In this document: positions 1 through 13,089 of the stretch, piece by piece | Numbering within the stretch: position 1 is the first letter of the stretch | Layout: the number at the start of each line of letters is the position of its first letter | NCBI RefSeq assembly: GCF_014805625.2 | Contig: NW_023998436.1 | Span: 2,072,565-2,136,564 of the forward strand | Direction: 5' to 3' | Length of the DNA stretch: 64,000 nt | Source: Glossina fuscipes | Taxonomy: Eukaryota; Arthropoda; Insecta; Diptera; Glossinidae | Notes under the pieces: generated by a model | The model's database searches: none | What the model saw: the letters and a program-made list of their open reading frames with translations, nothing else | Told to the model about the DNA's origin: nothing | Position numbers and translations under genes: made by a program

Positions 1-1199
1 GTCGATAGGACAATAGTTAGCGATAATAGTCTAATGTCGTTCTAGTTTGTGATTGGGCAAAGGATATGGTGTTGTCCTTTAGGATATGTTGGAATTAAGA
101 TTTTATCCGGTTATCAGGACCATTTTTGGATAACATGACTCCGGCGACTTTGAGGCGAGCAGTTTTTTGGAGTTATTATCAAGGGCTCGAGCAGCATACA
201 CGAAAATATGAAAGGAACTGTCGTAGTATTTTCGAGATTGTCTCCGTTTCTCTCATACTGTGAGTGTATATGTGGATAAATAGTTAAATTTTGGAATTCT
301 TAATCGATCAAGAAATATTTAGGCTAAATTTTAGCTCCTTATCTTTGCTTTTTAATCGCTGCGGCGATTTTACAAGTATTGTGGGTTGAAATAATCCATG
401 CGGTCATTTCAGTGGCAAAACTCTATACCTCTAGACGGTTTGATATTGATATAAAAATAAGAAATGGATTCCAAGGAAAAGTCTCTGCTAATTAATGAAA
501 AATTCACCTGGAATTCAGGCAATCTTAAGCTAGAATTCACTCGCACAGTCATCAGGCATTGTATAAACCCTTTTCGCTATACAAAAAGCAGTCGTTGTCG
601 TCAGGCTAATAGTATATATTTACGTATACAAATAGTGGTAGTCGAATTTTAACCTCATTGGGAAGGAACCGAATGTAAGACAACATTATTTTAAAGATTA
701 GAAGATACAGGTTAAGCCGGACACGGACTTAAAAGGTAAGTCGAACATATATTAGCTTCTACTTGCTATGAGTCAATGAAATAAACGAGTTTTTGCTTGC
801 GCTAAATAGATATGGATGCAAGTAGTCTTCAGTTGTTTTTAACCTTTAAAATGGAGCGGAAATTTAGACATTCGTCATAAACGTGCAATTGAATGCCCAA
901 ACCGCAAAAATGCAGACATATTATAACATAAATTTTTCCAACGTCTACGCCATTCCCCATTCGTTTTTTGTGCTATTAGACGCCCATGCGTTGAAGCCTG
1001 TAGGCGCCGTCGACCAATATATAGAGACGTAGAGACATATATTCATCTGTTTACTTGGTTGACCGTCTGTACCGTTCTTTACTTAGCTTTATGTGCACAC
1101 ATCAGATTGATCGTCCTTGTGTCAATTCATTCAGGACCCATTGGTTACTCCATCCACATATATATCTAATAATACGTCCATGCGCAGGTTAGGACTAAT
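1..1199. other. No gene recognised
   Basis: Moderately AT-rich, with only short chance ORFs. No repeat family was identified. Confidence 0.6.
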
Positions 1200-2100
1200 T
1201 GCCTAATGTCCTCACTTTTTCTGCGACTACATTTTCGTCTTGAATTTATCATACCTTTAGTTGTATTCATTTCATTCACCCGATGTCCTGTGCCTGTTCG
1301 AAATTGTCTCGATATGTTTTTGTTTATTCTTTCTTCTGTTCATTTGCTTGCTCATCGTTATACCAAACATTGTGTCCATCTGCCCACCAATTAAATTGCA
1401 CATTCAAACATATTATTTGTCTTTTCGGCCATTTATTAAGCTTTCGGCTGTTTAGGTCACTCGTCTGCTCGTTTGGATGTTTTTCGCTATCGGTCAATTC
1501 ATTTTCCCACACGTTCGTACAGCCAGCTAAATATAAATTTATTTTACCCTTTCGATCCAAGCATAATCCTTCGTTTTTCTTTGCACTGTTAGTTTGTCTG
1601 TCTGTCCGCTATGTTTCACATTGAAGCATATTTCTTCCCCGTCGTTTATGCCGCTGGTTTACTTGTTTGGGGTTTCCTCTCTATCGGACAATTCATTCTT
1701 CTACACGTGCGTACATAATTCTCCTTTTCTCATTCCCCCCTGTTAGTCTGTTTGGCTATCTGCCTACCTGTCTGTCTGTCCGCTAATTCGTTGGCTTGCC
1801 TGAAATTCCAAAGCATTCGTCCATCAATTTGTCTTAAGATTCACATTCAAGCATATTGTCTATGCCCCCTCTCTTAGGCTGCATGTCCTCCCGTTTCTCC
1901 ATCTGTCGTATCGACTATCTCCGCATGTCTGTATTCAAAGCTTCATTCAGTCTGTACGTCCGTCCAATCAGCTTATTATATTGCCCTCAGTCACAATCTT
2001 TATCTGTGCGTTGCACTTGCAGTATGCGCGTTTATCTGTTAACTGAAAGATTTTTTTGTATGGCTGCTCATTTATCTCTCCGTCAATTCATCTCAAATTT
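1200..2100. repeat. Degenerate pyrimidine-rich tandem repeat, period about 220 bp
   Basis: The blocks CACATTCAAACATAT (about 1398), CACATTGAAGCATAT (about 1616) and CACATTCAAGCATAT (about 1841) recur at near-regular spacing. CTATCGGTCAATTCATT with a following CACACGTTCGTACA also recurs about 195 bp later as CTATCGGACAATTCATT. GTCTGTCTGTCCGCT is interspersed. ORFs here are by-products of the pyrimidine bias. Confidence 0.6.
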
Positions 2101-3511
2101 CACACGAATTTTTTAACTTTTTGTAAAATCCTTAGGCGATCTGAAGTAAACTGCAATTTACTTTCTTGGCGTGAACAACTCTACGTTTATATATTTGCAT
2201 ATGAAAGCAGCAAATTCAGACAGACATAATATAAATTGACGTTTGTATAAAGCAATGTGAAGAAACGCTGTACGGAAGGGAAAGTAGAGACGGTCATCAT
2301 TCGTTTTACGTTTACGCAGTGAACGCATAATGGTTAGTCTGTCTAATTAGTTCTTTTTTTTCTTAGGGTTTTTAACTCTCTATCTTATAAAACACATAGT
2401 GATTTTTACTTGAGTGTAAAAAATTTTCTTTTTCTTTTCTCTTACCTTGAAAACGGCAAGAGATTTCTATATAGATATATATATATATATATGTATATAA
2501 TTTAAATTTTAAGAAGAAACTTTTTTTATAATCCACACAAAGTCAATCCTTTAACTTAGTTGTCTTTGGATTTTTAGCTTTCGTCAGTTATTCCTTGCCA
2601 GACTTGTTTTTAAGCTTTTGCGTTGTTGTTGTTATCTTTTATGCTCTTTCTTTTATTTATTTGATTTTATTTTATTTTTTTTTTTTTTTGAGTTTTGAAG
2701 AAAGTAAGAAAAAAAAAGAGTTAACAATTTTCCTCGCACACAAAACACGTATGATTTTGATAAATTTTTGCAACCGTTACGTTTGAAGTAAAATCTGCAA
2801 CTGAGTACGAAGCAAACATGTTTTGCTGCTATATAAATCGAATGATCATGTCTTGTAAAGCAAAAGTTGAAAAAAAAAAAAAAAATTTGAAATCATACAT
2901 ATACAAACGTAAATACTAAGTACGCTTATGTGATGGACGCTTAGTATTTGTATAGTCCAGACAACAATTGCGTACAGCCATAAGTACATGTACTCGTATA
3001 TATCTATTTATACAACTTGTGTTCATATGAATTTTTTTTCTTTCCTTTTCTTCGTTTTTTTTTTTTTTTCATTACTCTTATGATGTTGAATGAATGTATA
3101 TGTAAGTGTGTGCGAGTGCGTATGTGTGTGTGTGTGTGTGTGTGTGTGCTTGCGTGCTTATAAGCTTGAATTAAACAAAGAAATTTCTTATAAGTTTCGG
3201 TCAATCTTACAATAGCTGTGATGACTATGATAAATGTTATAAGATTTTTTTTCTTTTATTTATTTATTTATTTATTTATTTATTTTTTTTTACTTTAATA
3301 AGTATGATGAAAGTAGTGTTAAAGTTTATGTACATTGCAGCACCTGATTTTGTTTATTGACCAATAAATTTCATGATTGTAATGACATCTGTAATGAACA
3401 TAGAATATGTGGCATTTTTTCTTATAGATACGTTCTGGTAAACGGAAGACAAATTTATAGCGGAAATATCGATTTTACTTTGGTTTTAAGTCAGCTGCAA
3501 AAACTATGCAT
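2101..3511. other. AT-rich non-coding stretch
   Basis: Homopolymer A and T runs and two microsatellites. No coding signal. Confidence 0.65.
3125..3286. repeat. (GT)n and (TTTA)n microsatellites
   Basis: A (GT)12 run at 3125-3148 and a (TTTA)8-like run at about 3254-3286, in AT-rich non-coding DNA. Confidence 0.9.
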
Positions 3512-4362
3512 AACAAGTAAGAAAATTTTATTCGGCTGCGATCGGACCTTATATATCAATCACCAAAAAAGGAAAAATATAAATTTGCATCCTTCATAAT
3601 AGGGGCAGGGCGTGGCTGATTTTTTGCTATTTTTTGTAGAATAATTTTTTTTGCAAATTTATATCGTGTATCTATGGTAGTTTATAGGCAACGAGCAAAT
3701 AACCCAGAAAGCAAAGTTATTCTCAATTTTGGTACTATAGACATATGGGCGTTGTAGGCGTGTTCCTTGGCAAGTTTGGGACAGTTTCAAACTCTTCTGC
3801 TAACGTGAGAATGTTTACCACGGATGTTGCACAGCTGGGCAGACGGGCCGACGGACAGACAAAGAAACGTGCATACCGAATCCACATATTCCGAAACTAT
3901 AACAGCTTAAAAGATATATGTATACTTCACGGGGTTTTTGCAACTTACTTCTGGGCGTTATAAAGATATTGAAATTAAAATTAAATATTGATGTACCATA
4001 ATGTTGGGGTCAACTTTCCCGCAAATTTCGAGAAATGATTAAAAAATCAATTTTTTATTCTTTTTGAAAAAGAAATGTGTTCTCAGTTTACGTGCTAATG
4101 TGCGCGTATCGATCCGTTTTGGCCCATTTTCAAAAACCAACCTGCGTGCAAAAGCTTCTAATGTTTCTGCCCAGCATGAAGTCCATAACTTTAATAGCTA
4201 CAATAGCTCGGAGGCGATAGCTACACAGACGGATATGTTTAAATTGATTTAGAATTTGATGTCGATCAAGAACATATATACTTTGTGGGGCCTATGAATT
4301 TTCCTTCTGGGCGACATGAACGTCTTAAGAAAATGACTATACCCCTGATCCTTCGGTGAGAT
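3512..4362 (+). repeat. Family B interspersed repeat
   Basis: Starts AAGTAAGAAAATTTTATTCGGCTGCGA and ends near CCTTCGGTGAG. Two related modules of about 400 bp each end in GGACAGAC.., ATATATACTT..GGGG and CTTCTGGGCG. Confidence 0.8.
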
Positions 4363-5223
4363 ATATTAAAAACAAATGGATTCGTTAATAGTCTACGCGA
4401 TAGCCCATGAACTTATTGAGCGAAGTTTTATGTATCCCTCGGTGTTCGGTTTGGTTGGGTTTTGCAACCAGATTTGAAAATATTATGAAAGAAAAATGAT
4501 AGATGCATAACCCAAAGGGGCACACTTGTACCGTTTGCGATGTTGAGTACCCATTATAGAGTAAAGAAATATATAGCACAAATTTTGATAACTGATTTTG
4601 GTTTGTTAAGGAGAGCGAGAAGGAGACAGCATAAAATTTGATTTCGGTACGTGGACAGACAGACAGATCTGACTTAATGATTTTTATTGTCGACTTTGTT
4701 AAAGAATACGAAGATTCAGAGACTTCTGCTATGTTATAAATTTTATTTTATTTTTTAACTGCTTCATAAATAGAAATAAATTACAATAAAAAAATTGTTT
4801 TTGCAACTAATAAGAAAAATTATTTTAATAGAAAATTATTGCATGAAAAAGGAAAACTGAAAATATTTTGATTATTATTACTTTATAAATGTATTCCAAA
4901 GAAAGTGTAACAGCAATAACAAAAACAGAAATAACAGGCAACAGTATGTGCAAACTCATATAAGAAATTGATTGGCAAACTGCTGATGTTCGTTATAGTT
5001 AAAAACATGCGACCACGAAAATTCGTCAGCTAAATAATCATTCAACAGAGCACAGTTTATATGGCTAGTCATTCATTTATTCGCTCATTCATTCATTCAT
5101 TCATTCATTCGTTCATTCATTGAATCGTTCACTGTTCGTGATGATTTAACGAATTTAATCAGAAAGTTTTTTTAATTTTTTTTTTTATTTTAATTTTTTG
5201 ATTTGATATGAAATTTTATTTAA

Positions 5224-5259
<36 letters not shown>

Positions 5260-7951
5260 TTTTGCAAGAATTGCTTAGCCTGACTGCCTGACTGGCTGGC
5301 TGATTAAAAATGCTTGCATTTGTTCAGATTAGCGTATCCGAAAGCATCGTTTTATTGAAAAATTGCACGCTCGAGTTATTCATTTAGTTTAGAGTTTGCT
5401 TTTTGAAGTTTTTGAACACGCTTAAGATTTTCAATCGTAACGTTAGTTAATTTTCTTTCTTTCTACCCGCTTTATTTTTTACATTCGAAATTTCCCCTTA
5501 ACTATATAAAAAATAAATAATTAAGTAAATCATATTCGCCTTTACAATGCCCATCACTTTTTACTGACTGAAATAACATTTTTTTTTCTTTCTTTCTTTT
5601 CATATAATAGAAATGTATGTTCGTTAAACGTTAGTTTAAACAATAGTACGCCAGGTGGAGAAAATTTTACTTTCTCGCAGATTGATATCAGATAAATAAT
5701 TTACATTTTTCCGAAATTCCATTTTATTTCATTTGAATTGCTAATAAATTTGTCAAGTTCGTGGCTTCCCTCCCTAAGTTTCAACTCGTTGAGTCTATGA
5801 ATGGTGGAACTTAATTTAATCGATACCGAATTGCACGACGAGGTTGGTAATAATAGGTGGACATGTGCACTTACATGGGGACTGGCATCTGGTCAAACAC
5901 ATCCATATATATATGCAAATATACGCGCACGAACATATATATATTTATACATATATACCCTGCATACCTGCCTTGGGATGTAACCTTTTGGTACAAATGC
6001 GGGCGTATACTTCTATATATATATATATATGTCTGCCTATGTATGTGTATACACGCGTGCATATATACATATTTATACACACGCACGCATTTGTACTTAC
6101 ATACCAAGGCAGATTTGCCGATTACGCAAAATAATTACGAAAGTAATTTTCGTATTAGCAGTCGCCCTGTCAATCGATATTTTGGTAGGTAAAATGTGTG
6201 CCACATACGAATGACGTTAGGCGTAGAGCCACTTCTTAAGAAAAAAGAAGAGAAGAAAAAGTCTCGAAAAGGGCGTAGCCACAGAGATAGGAAAAAATTT
6301 CGCGAGATGGGGAAGAAACTCGCTGGACGTTTGCGCTTATTTCAAGTCTTACGCAATGTATACAAAATTTCTAACCGATTACGGCTGCTTCTGGAAGTAT
6401 TTGTACAGATTCGACCTTGATTTTTCACCAAATATACCCGATCTAAGTGGTTTTAAAAGAAGGCGACCAGTGAAAGCCGGACGATACAGCCCATAAAGTG
6501 ATTGACAATGCGGAGGTTTGGAGCGCTCTACCTGTTTATGTAACAAAGGTGCTGCCGGCACTGAGACGCTCGGAATGATAGCAGATGGTGAGCAGAAGAT
6601 GTTGAAATAAGTGTAACTTTTTTCCAAAAGATTAGCACCAGGGGTGTGTAGACTAACTACATAGGCGTCTTGGGTAGTAACTTCGGATGTTTTTACTTCA
6701 AGCAGGTATAGCAAAAAAAGGTAACACACATACATACATCGTGCGCTTTCTCTTCGATTATCCCCCGCTAGGTAAGTGTAAGTTATTACTTCGCGGAGAT
6801 TGGTTGCTAATAGTGATGAGATCATAAGGGCTTAGTCTATTAGTTAGACATGCTCATGATTAAAAATTAGATAATTAAAAATCTTATGCTGCCCCACAAA
6901 TATGTACATACATCATACCGATTAAAACTTCCAAATCAAACTGGGATATTTGTATTGATTGAAAATATATATATATATATATATATCGTAGGGAAAACTA
7001 GTTGAGTTCGCTTGTTGCAAAAAGAAAGGCAAAAGCATTATATTTTTATTTTCTAGTGATATATATAAAAGCAATTAGTTCATCAGCGAAATATAACGAA
7101 AGAAATATAAACAGCAATATAACAGCAATAAATGTAAAATATTTTGTAAGCGTACATTACTTAAACGAAAAAAGAAAAAAAAAAGATAAAAAAAAATAAA
7201 AAAAAAAAAAAATTTTGTATACAATTCAAGTTCGTTTCTTAAGTCTTTTATTTCTTATATGACATACAAAAGATTTTTTTATTAGTTTTTGAATAATATT
7301 TTATAAGCACAAGGTTCGCCATATGCATATATTTTTGCATATTTCAAAAAATTTTTGTAAAAAAATTTTTGTACTTAAAGTTGGTTAAATTGCTTTTTCT
7401 TTATTATTCTTAAATGTTAAAAAACCACAAAAATGTATTTTAAACATACATTTAATTACTTTCAAATGTTGAGTAAATGTCGAATTTCCGTTTAGTAAGT
7501 TTATGTTTATGTTAATTTGAATATGTGTGTGTAACCTTAATTTGCCTTAATTGCCTTTTTCGCTTAAAAACAATTAAATGTCTATTACATACCACTTATA
7601 TATCATGTACATGCTTAATATGTGCTCCCTTCAAGAAAAGAAACAAGTTTTACGTTATTAAAAATTTTCTTATTTTTTTAGAAAAATGCCGATGACCGCT
7701 TACGTTAAACCGCCCAAAAAATTTTGGAAATTTTTGAAATATATATGTATTTATTAAATCAATAACCACAGTTGAATTTGTTAATGAACTCAATCGGCAA
7801 AGTGTGAGAGTAATGTGAATCTTTCCGAAGCATACAGTGAATGGCTTTTTCCTTTTTAAAAATGCATTAATTTTTCTATGGATATTACCGCAGTTTGTTT
7901 GCTATTCAACGCTTTTCATTTTTCAATGATTTCCCATTTTCGTTTTCTTCT
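4363..7951. other. AT-rich non-coding stretch with microsatellites
   Basis: Contains the microsatellites listed, TATA/ACATAT-rich DNA around 5.9-6.1 kb and long A runs at 7.2 kb. The 148-codon ORF at 6379-6825 has no recognisable domain. Confidence 0.55.
5083..5254. repeat. (ATTC)n and (ATT)n microsatellites
   Basis: A CATT-unit run at about 5083-5121 and an ATT-unit run at about 5222-5254. Confidence 0.9.
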
Positions 7952-8660
7952 TATACCCATCAACGAAGGATGAGAGGTATATTTATTTTGTCGAAACGCT
8001 TGCAACGCCCAGAAGGAAACATCAGAGAACCCACAAACTGTATGTATTCTTGATCAGCATCAAATTCTATACCGATCTAAGCGATCCGCCTGTCAATCTG
8101 TGTGTCTGTCCGTCCGTACTGTGTTTTTCAAAACGAATGAAAAATTGGTTTTTTGCCCATTACATATAAACTATAGCAAAAAAATGTACAAAAATTTGAT
8201 CGCATATTCTATGGGCGATGCTGTAAAGGTCGTGCACAAAAATGGAAAAAATTGGCTACGCCTATCCAATATTAAATTTTAATTTTTTTTTCAAAACCTT
8301 TATGAGGCGTAAAAACAAACTTCAAAAATCCGATAAAGTATGTCCGCCTGTTCGTGTATCCGTCTGTCTGTTTGCTCTAACATGTAGTATGTGTGATAAA
8401 CATATTCCTGTTTGCGAAAATGAATACATCGCCAACAAACTTGCAAAAGAACGTTGAAGTGACTTAAACTTTTTTCGCGCCTACAACGTCGACACGCTGA
8501 TGCGACAAAGACTTTTATTTTGGAAATAGGAAAAGTTGGTCATGTCTACCCCATATTATGGAGCGTGAAAATTTAGTCTCTTAATTTTTATGTCTTTTTT
8601 GGTATAGAGGCGATGGGTATAAAAGATTCGTTCACAACCGAACATAATTTTCTCACGTAT
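7952..8660 (-). repeat. Family B interspersed repeat
   Basis: Opposite orientation: TATACCCATCAACGAAGGATGAG, then CTTGATCAGCATCAAATTC and CCGTCTGTC blocks, ending GGGTATAAAAGATTCG. Confidence 0.78.
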
Positions 8661-9419
8661 TTTTTTTTTTTTTTTTTTAAAAAAAGAAATAGAAAGTTTT
8701 ATACCTTGATCGACTCAGCGCTCGCTATAAATACGACCAAAGAAATTCTACCACGTTTGAGATTGGAACCCGCAAAGATTGACTTAATAGTCACGGTTCT
8801 TATCTGTCCGCCTATTCAGACCCACTTGTGGTAAGATGATGTATTAAATTCGTTGGATGTATTCAGGCCTTGAGATGTACCCGGTCTGTCCGTCCTTTTT
8901 TTTCTTGTGTCGAATTCAAGCACAAGCAAGCTCATGTAGGCTTAGAGCAACGTTTGATATCGCAAAATGTATTATTATTATATTCGTACTTATTGATCTT
9001 AGATTGTACTCATATGTGTTCTGATATCGAAGTCCTGTTTCTCCTTCAATGCGCATACAAACATGATCGTGAAATAAGACAAAATGCACAGTGGGTTTTG
9101 CCAATCGCTGGGTAAAAAGAGTTTCGTGATGCTTACGTTATTCAATTGCTGTGTGAGTGCTGTGGGCTAGCGAGCTCTATTGTAGAATCTGATATTCACA
9201 ATATGATTTTTACTTCAAACAGATTATGCAGCTGCATAGTCAGCCTTGGAAACCTAACGCCCGTCATCCACGTTTAGTCGTTTAGCGTTAATAAAGATAC
9301 TTACTCTAGAAAGTAGAAGAGTAATCCCGAACATATTTTTCGTTCATAAGCTTCTGAATGGCGTAAAAAAATATATACTATTAATGTACCCTAAAAATTC
9401 TTACGGCTATTACTTTACG

Positions 9420-9665
9420 CTAGCAATTGATATAGCAATGGGAACAGAAGAAATTGGATTGCCATTGGAAGCAATGTGCAAGGAAAAAGACTCATAAAAT
9501 CTTCCGGTATAGCACACAAACTACTGGAACTATAAAGAAGCGACTTAAATTCAGTCCCCGGTTTCTACACGGGTCATCATTCTCTCACGTACCATCTGAA
9601 AAACATGACTGAAACGTTCTATCATATTCTATGTGACATAGATGTATCTCGAATGATTTTCCCAT
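9420..9665 (+). pseudogene. 3' end fragment of the second non-LTR family
   Basis: Contains the same nucleotide blocks as 19.3 and 45.7 kb (ATTGGATTGCC..TGGAAGCAATGTGCA and CATAAAATCTTCCGGTAT, then ACACAAACTACTGGAACT). Reading frames are disrupted, for example a stop right after AHKLLEL. Confidence 0.7.
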
Positions 9666-11020
9666 AAACCGGGCGGTAATACAAGGCTTTGTTTCTTGTT
9701 CTTGCTGATGTTTATTAATTATCTTCTGTGCGCGACAGAAGATTCATATCGTATCATATGTCACTCGCTCTCTTTTGATAAGACACCATGCAGCGTAGAG
9801 CTAGAAAATAAACGCTGCATGATAAGTGACGCACGTAGTTAAGAACTCACCAAAATATCTGAATGAATTCGGGAAAATAATGTAAACAGTGTAGCAGCAA
9901 TGCGTACGACCTTTATTTTTGTGGCTCGAATGCAGAGGAACCGGTACCCTTTGATTCTTGAGGCATAAGAATTCGTTGGACAGAATATTTATTTGAAGTT
10001 TTGGAAGAAGCGGTCAAGCGCCCAAATTCTTTACAAAGGTGCAAGAATTACATGATCATAGCCGGTGTTCCCCGTTATATCTGGCCAGAATTGCAGTTCA
10101 ATCCGTGCAGTTGAACTGGAGTTTGTAAAACTGCCTTGGAGACTGCATGCAGTGGAGATTTTTCAGATGCTTAGATATAATGAGGATGTGTTAAACACTT
10201 TTATTACAACACTTGAGCATCAGAGTAATGATGGCAGTATTGTGGTTTTGCTATTTGCTTACCTACATGTACCACTTTGGTAAATATGGTACGTACTTAA
10301 AAGATATCTGATTGTCTGCTTAAGTCCCTCGAGGAGACTACTGAGCTTTCTTAGGTCGACCTGAAGTTGGCCGTCTACCGGAAAAACAGCAACCGCAGCG
10401 TTTGACTACCTAACCACACTGTTTGCCTTTAAAACAACCTGAACACAATTTTTTTCTCGTAGTTTCAGGTGTTTTCGCTTTCCAGGTTAACCTTATCCCT
10501 TTTTACTTTCTGCCTCATAATCATCGCCGACTACCAAAGTGCCAAAATATATAGACCACGTCAAACATGAAAGAAAATAGTTCTTGCTAAAAATAAGTAA
10601 TAGGGCAGATATGCATACGAAAGGTTGTCTTTGCTGAAAGGCTTTTATATCCAATATTGCATTGTTTACACTCCCGCAGGACTCTGCCGGCCTTTGTATT
10701 TTTACTTACAACACAGGAACATTGTTTCTCATTTCAATTCAGATTGGCAGTATTTGTACTTTACGTACTTGAGTTGCGATAAGGCATGAACAGTGCCTTC
10801 ATACTTTTTCTGATTCCGTCGAGTAGTAAAACATGCTTTATATGTATCTTTCTCTTGTTTCAACAAGGCTCAAATGTAAAAGTTAATTTTTTTTTTTTTT
10901 TTTACAACAGGCACATGGCGTAAGCAATCATTTGCGATACTCATCCAGCGAATTATTTTGCACGCTAATGTAATTTCGTGTAATGTAAAATCGTCTCAGA
11001 TATTTATTTACAAGTAAAAC
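9666..11020. other. Unclassified, possibly transposon-derived
   Basis: Less AT-rich than its surroundings and carries the 9.79-kb hairpin. The short ORF at 10065-10283 is unrecognised. I see no domain. Confidence 0.4.
9787..9821. repeat. Perfect 10-bp stem hairpin
   Basis: CATGCAGCGT (9787-9796) and its reverse complement ACGCTGCATG (9812-9821) flank a 15-base loop. A second hairpin-forming sequence, CTTCTGTGCGCGACAGAAG, lies about 60 bp upstream. Role unknown. Confidence 0.45.
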
Positions 11021-11855
11021 AAGTAAAAACATTGTAGTCGGGCAAGGCCGACTATTAAATATCCTACAACACATTCTAACCGCAGTCTAACACGATTCTT
11101 ATTTTTATTAAAGAACACAAAAATTATATCTTTTTTTTATGTGCGTATTTCTCATGTGCGTATTTCTGGGGAAGTGGGCCCTAAACGCAATCTAATATAG
11201 TCTAAGTGTAATCGTTACATGGGGCAGGATCCAGAAATAGGCAAAGATAGTCCAAATTTTGTGAATTTTCATCACCATATATTAAAACTTAGCCTTTTCT
11301 GATCTAAAAAGAATCAATTTTTGTGTAAATCCTTATTAGGGTAGATCCAAAAAATAGGCCGAAATAATCCCAATTTCGTACAGTTAATTATTTTATCTTA
11401 AATTAAAAGTAAAATATAATGTTCATAATGAAACGTTGAAAATTATACTTTTTTATCGCATTAACTTCAGTTTTCCGTTATATGAGAGGGGGTTCAAAAA
11501 TTGCCCCAACCGATCCACGGTTTTCATACTAATTTAGAAAGCCGAAACAGCACTACTTAGCTACTTTTGCGGAGAAATTTTAAAAATTGCAATTTTTTCA
11601 ATAGCGTTCGTCTTTGAGCCAAAACATTTCGATTTGTCAAATTTCGCCAAAATATCTTAAAAGCTGCGACCTGTACGAAGAACGTAAGGAAGCAAGACAA
11701 ATAGACGGACAGACAAGGTCAGATAAAGTCAGAAAGTGATTCCGAAACGATCGGTGCAATATAAGCTTAGTCTTTCTCAATTCCTTCTGTGTCTTCCGTA
11801 CATCAATATAAACTTAACACATCCTTGGACCATAAGTCGTATAGGGGGCAGAAGT
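11021..11855 (+). repeat. Family A interspersed repeat
   Basis: Starts AAGTAAAAACATTGTAGTCG with GGGCAAGGCCGAC; contains GGAAGTGGGCCC, AAAATTGCAATTTTTTC and a GGACAGACAAGG block; ends CCATAAGTCGTATAGGGG. Confidence 0.78.
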
Positions 11856-12283
11856 TGAAAATTGTTATAAATTTTGGAGAAAAAAACCGATAAATTTCAA
11901 CTAAATTTATTTTCAACATTTCCTTAAATTCATTTATCAAAATGCAAAAAAGGAAAATAAATTAATTATCATTTTTTTCCCGTATATGCTTTATGATATT
12001 TACAGTTCAAAAAATATTATAACGGAAGTTTAATAATGATTTAATTTCCTGTAAACTGCTTAAATTGATATCGAATTGAAAAATGCATTTAATTTTTAAA
12101 AGAAAAAACGAAGAGAATTTTTTTTTTTTTTTAATAATTGCATTGAAAAAGTTTTTTTACCTGTGAGCGAGCATATTACAAGTTAAAATAGGAAAATTCA
12201 ATTGATAGGAGATTTACCCGTGCGTTTATAGCAATTAAAGACTGAAATCATGGAGAATCATGCGATGTATATATGTATGTGGT

Positions 12284-13020
12284 TTTTATATCCACCATCG
12301 AAGGGTAAGGGCTATATTGATTTTGTCAAAGCGTTTCCAACTTCCAGAAGAAAGTTTCAGAGGGTATATATATTCTTGATCAGTATCAAATTCTGAATCG
12401 ATTTAATTAAGTCCGTTTATCCGTCTATTTTAAACATTTCTGTGGGCGCAAGAATGAAGCTAAGGGCTTCAAAACATTGGAAGCTCTTGCACGCTGGTTA
12501 GTTTTGAAAATGGGCCAAATCGGAGGATGGGCACGCCTACTTTACCACGTAAACTGAAGACGTCTCCATTTTTTAAAAGGAATAAAAAATTGACTTCTTG
12601 CTCATTGCCCATAAGTTACAGCAGATAAAATTGAACCGTATATTCTATAAGCCATGCTCGGCCACGTCTACTCAATTTTATAGTGTTTCATAATTCTATT
12701 ATTGTTTTTTTTAATATAAAGCAAGTGGCAAGTTTAAAAAACCCCATAAAGAATAGAAATTCTTGGCTAGTTTCAAATTCGGAATGCGTCTAAGCATGTC
12801 CGTCTGTCCATCTGCGCTGTTTAATACCTGTGATAAACTTTCTCCCGTTCGCAAAAATTAAGATATCGTTTACAAACTTACAAAGTCACCGAAACTTTTC
12901 AAAGAACACGCCTAAAAAGCTTACACGTATATAACAAAAACCCTGACGGCCTCTGCCCAATGTAGTAGCATATGAAGATGTAGTTCTTTTTCTTTTTTTG
13001 TGCTCATGGTGATACCCAAC
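12284..13020 (-). repeat. Family B interspersed repeat
   Basis: Contains CATCGAAGGGTAAGGGC, CTTGATCAGTATCAAATTC and two CCGTCTGTCC-type blocks. Confidence 0.72.
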
Positions 13021-13089
13021 ACCATTATTCTTTATTCCTTGTGATTCGAAAATTTACTCATCAAATTACTTGAAGATGAAACAAGTAAA

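Noticed and set aside
1206..1624. Overlapping ORFs on both strands in the pyrimidine-rich array
   Set aside because: They are products of base composition and tandem repetition, with Phe/Ser/Leu/Cys-rich translations.
5844..6192. Tyr/Ile/His-rich ORFs on both strands
   Set aside because: They derive from ATAT and ACATAT simple sequence.
6379..6825. 148-codon ORF on the minus strand
   Set aside because: No recognisable domain, splice context or codon pattern; it starts and ends in AT-rich DNA.
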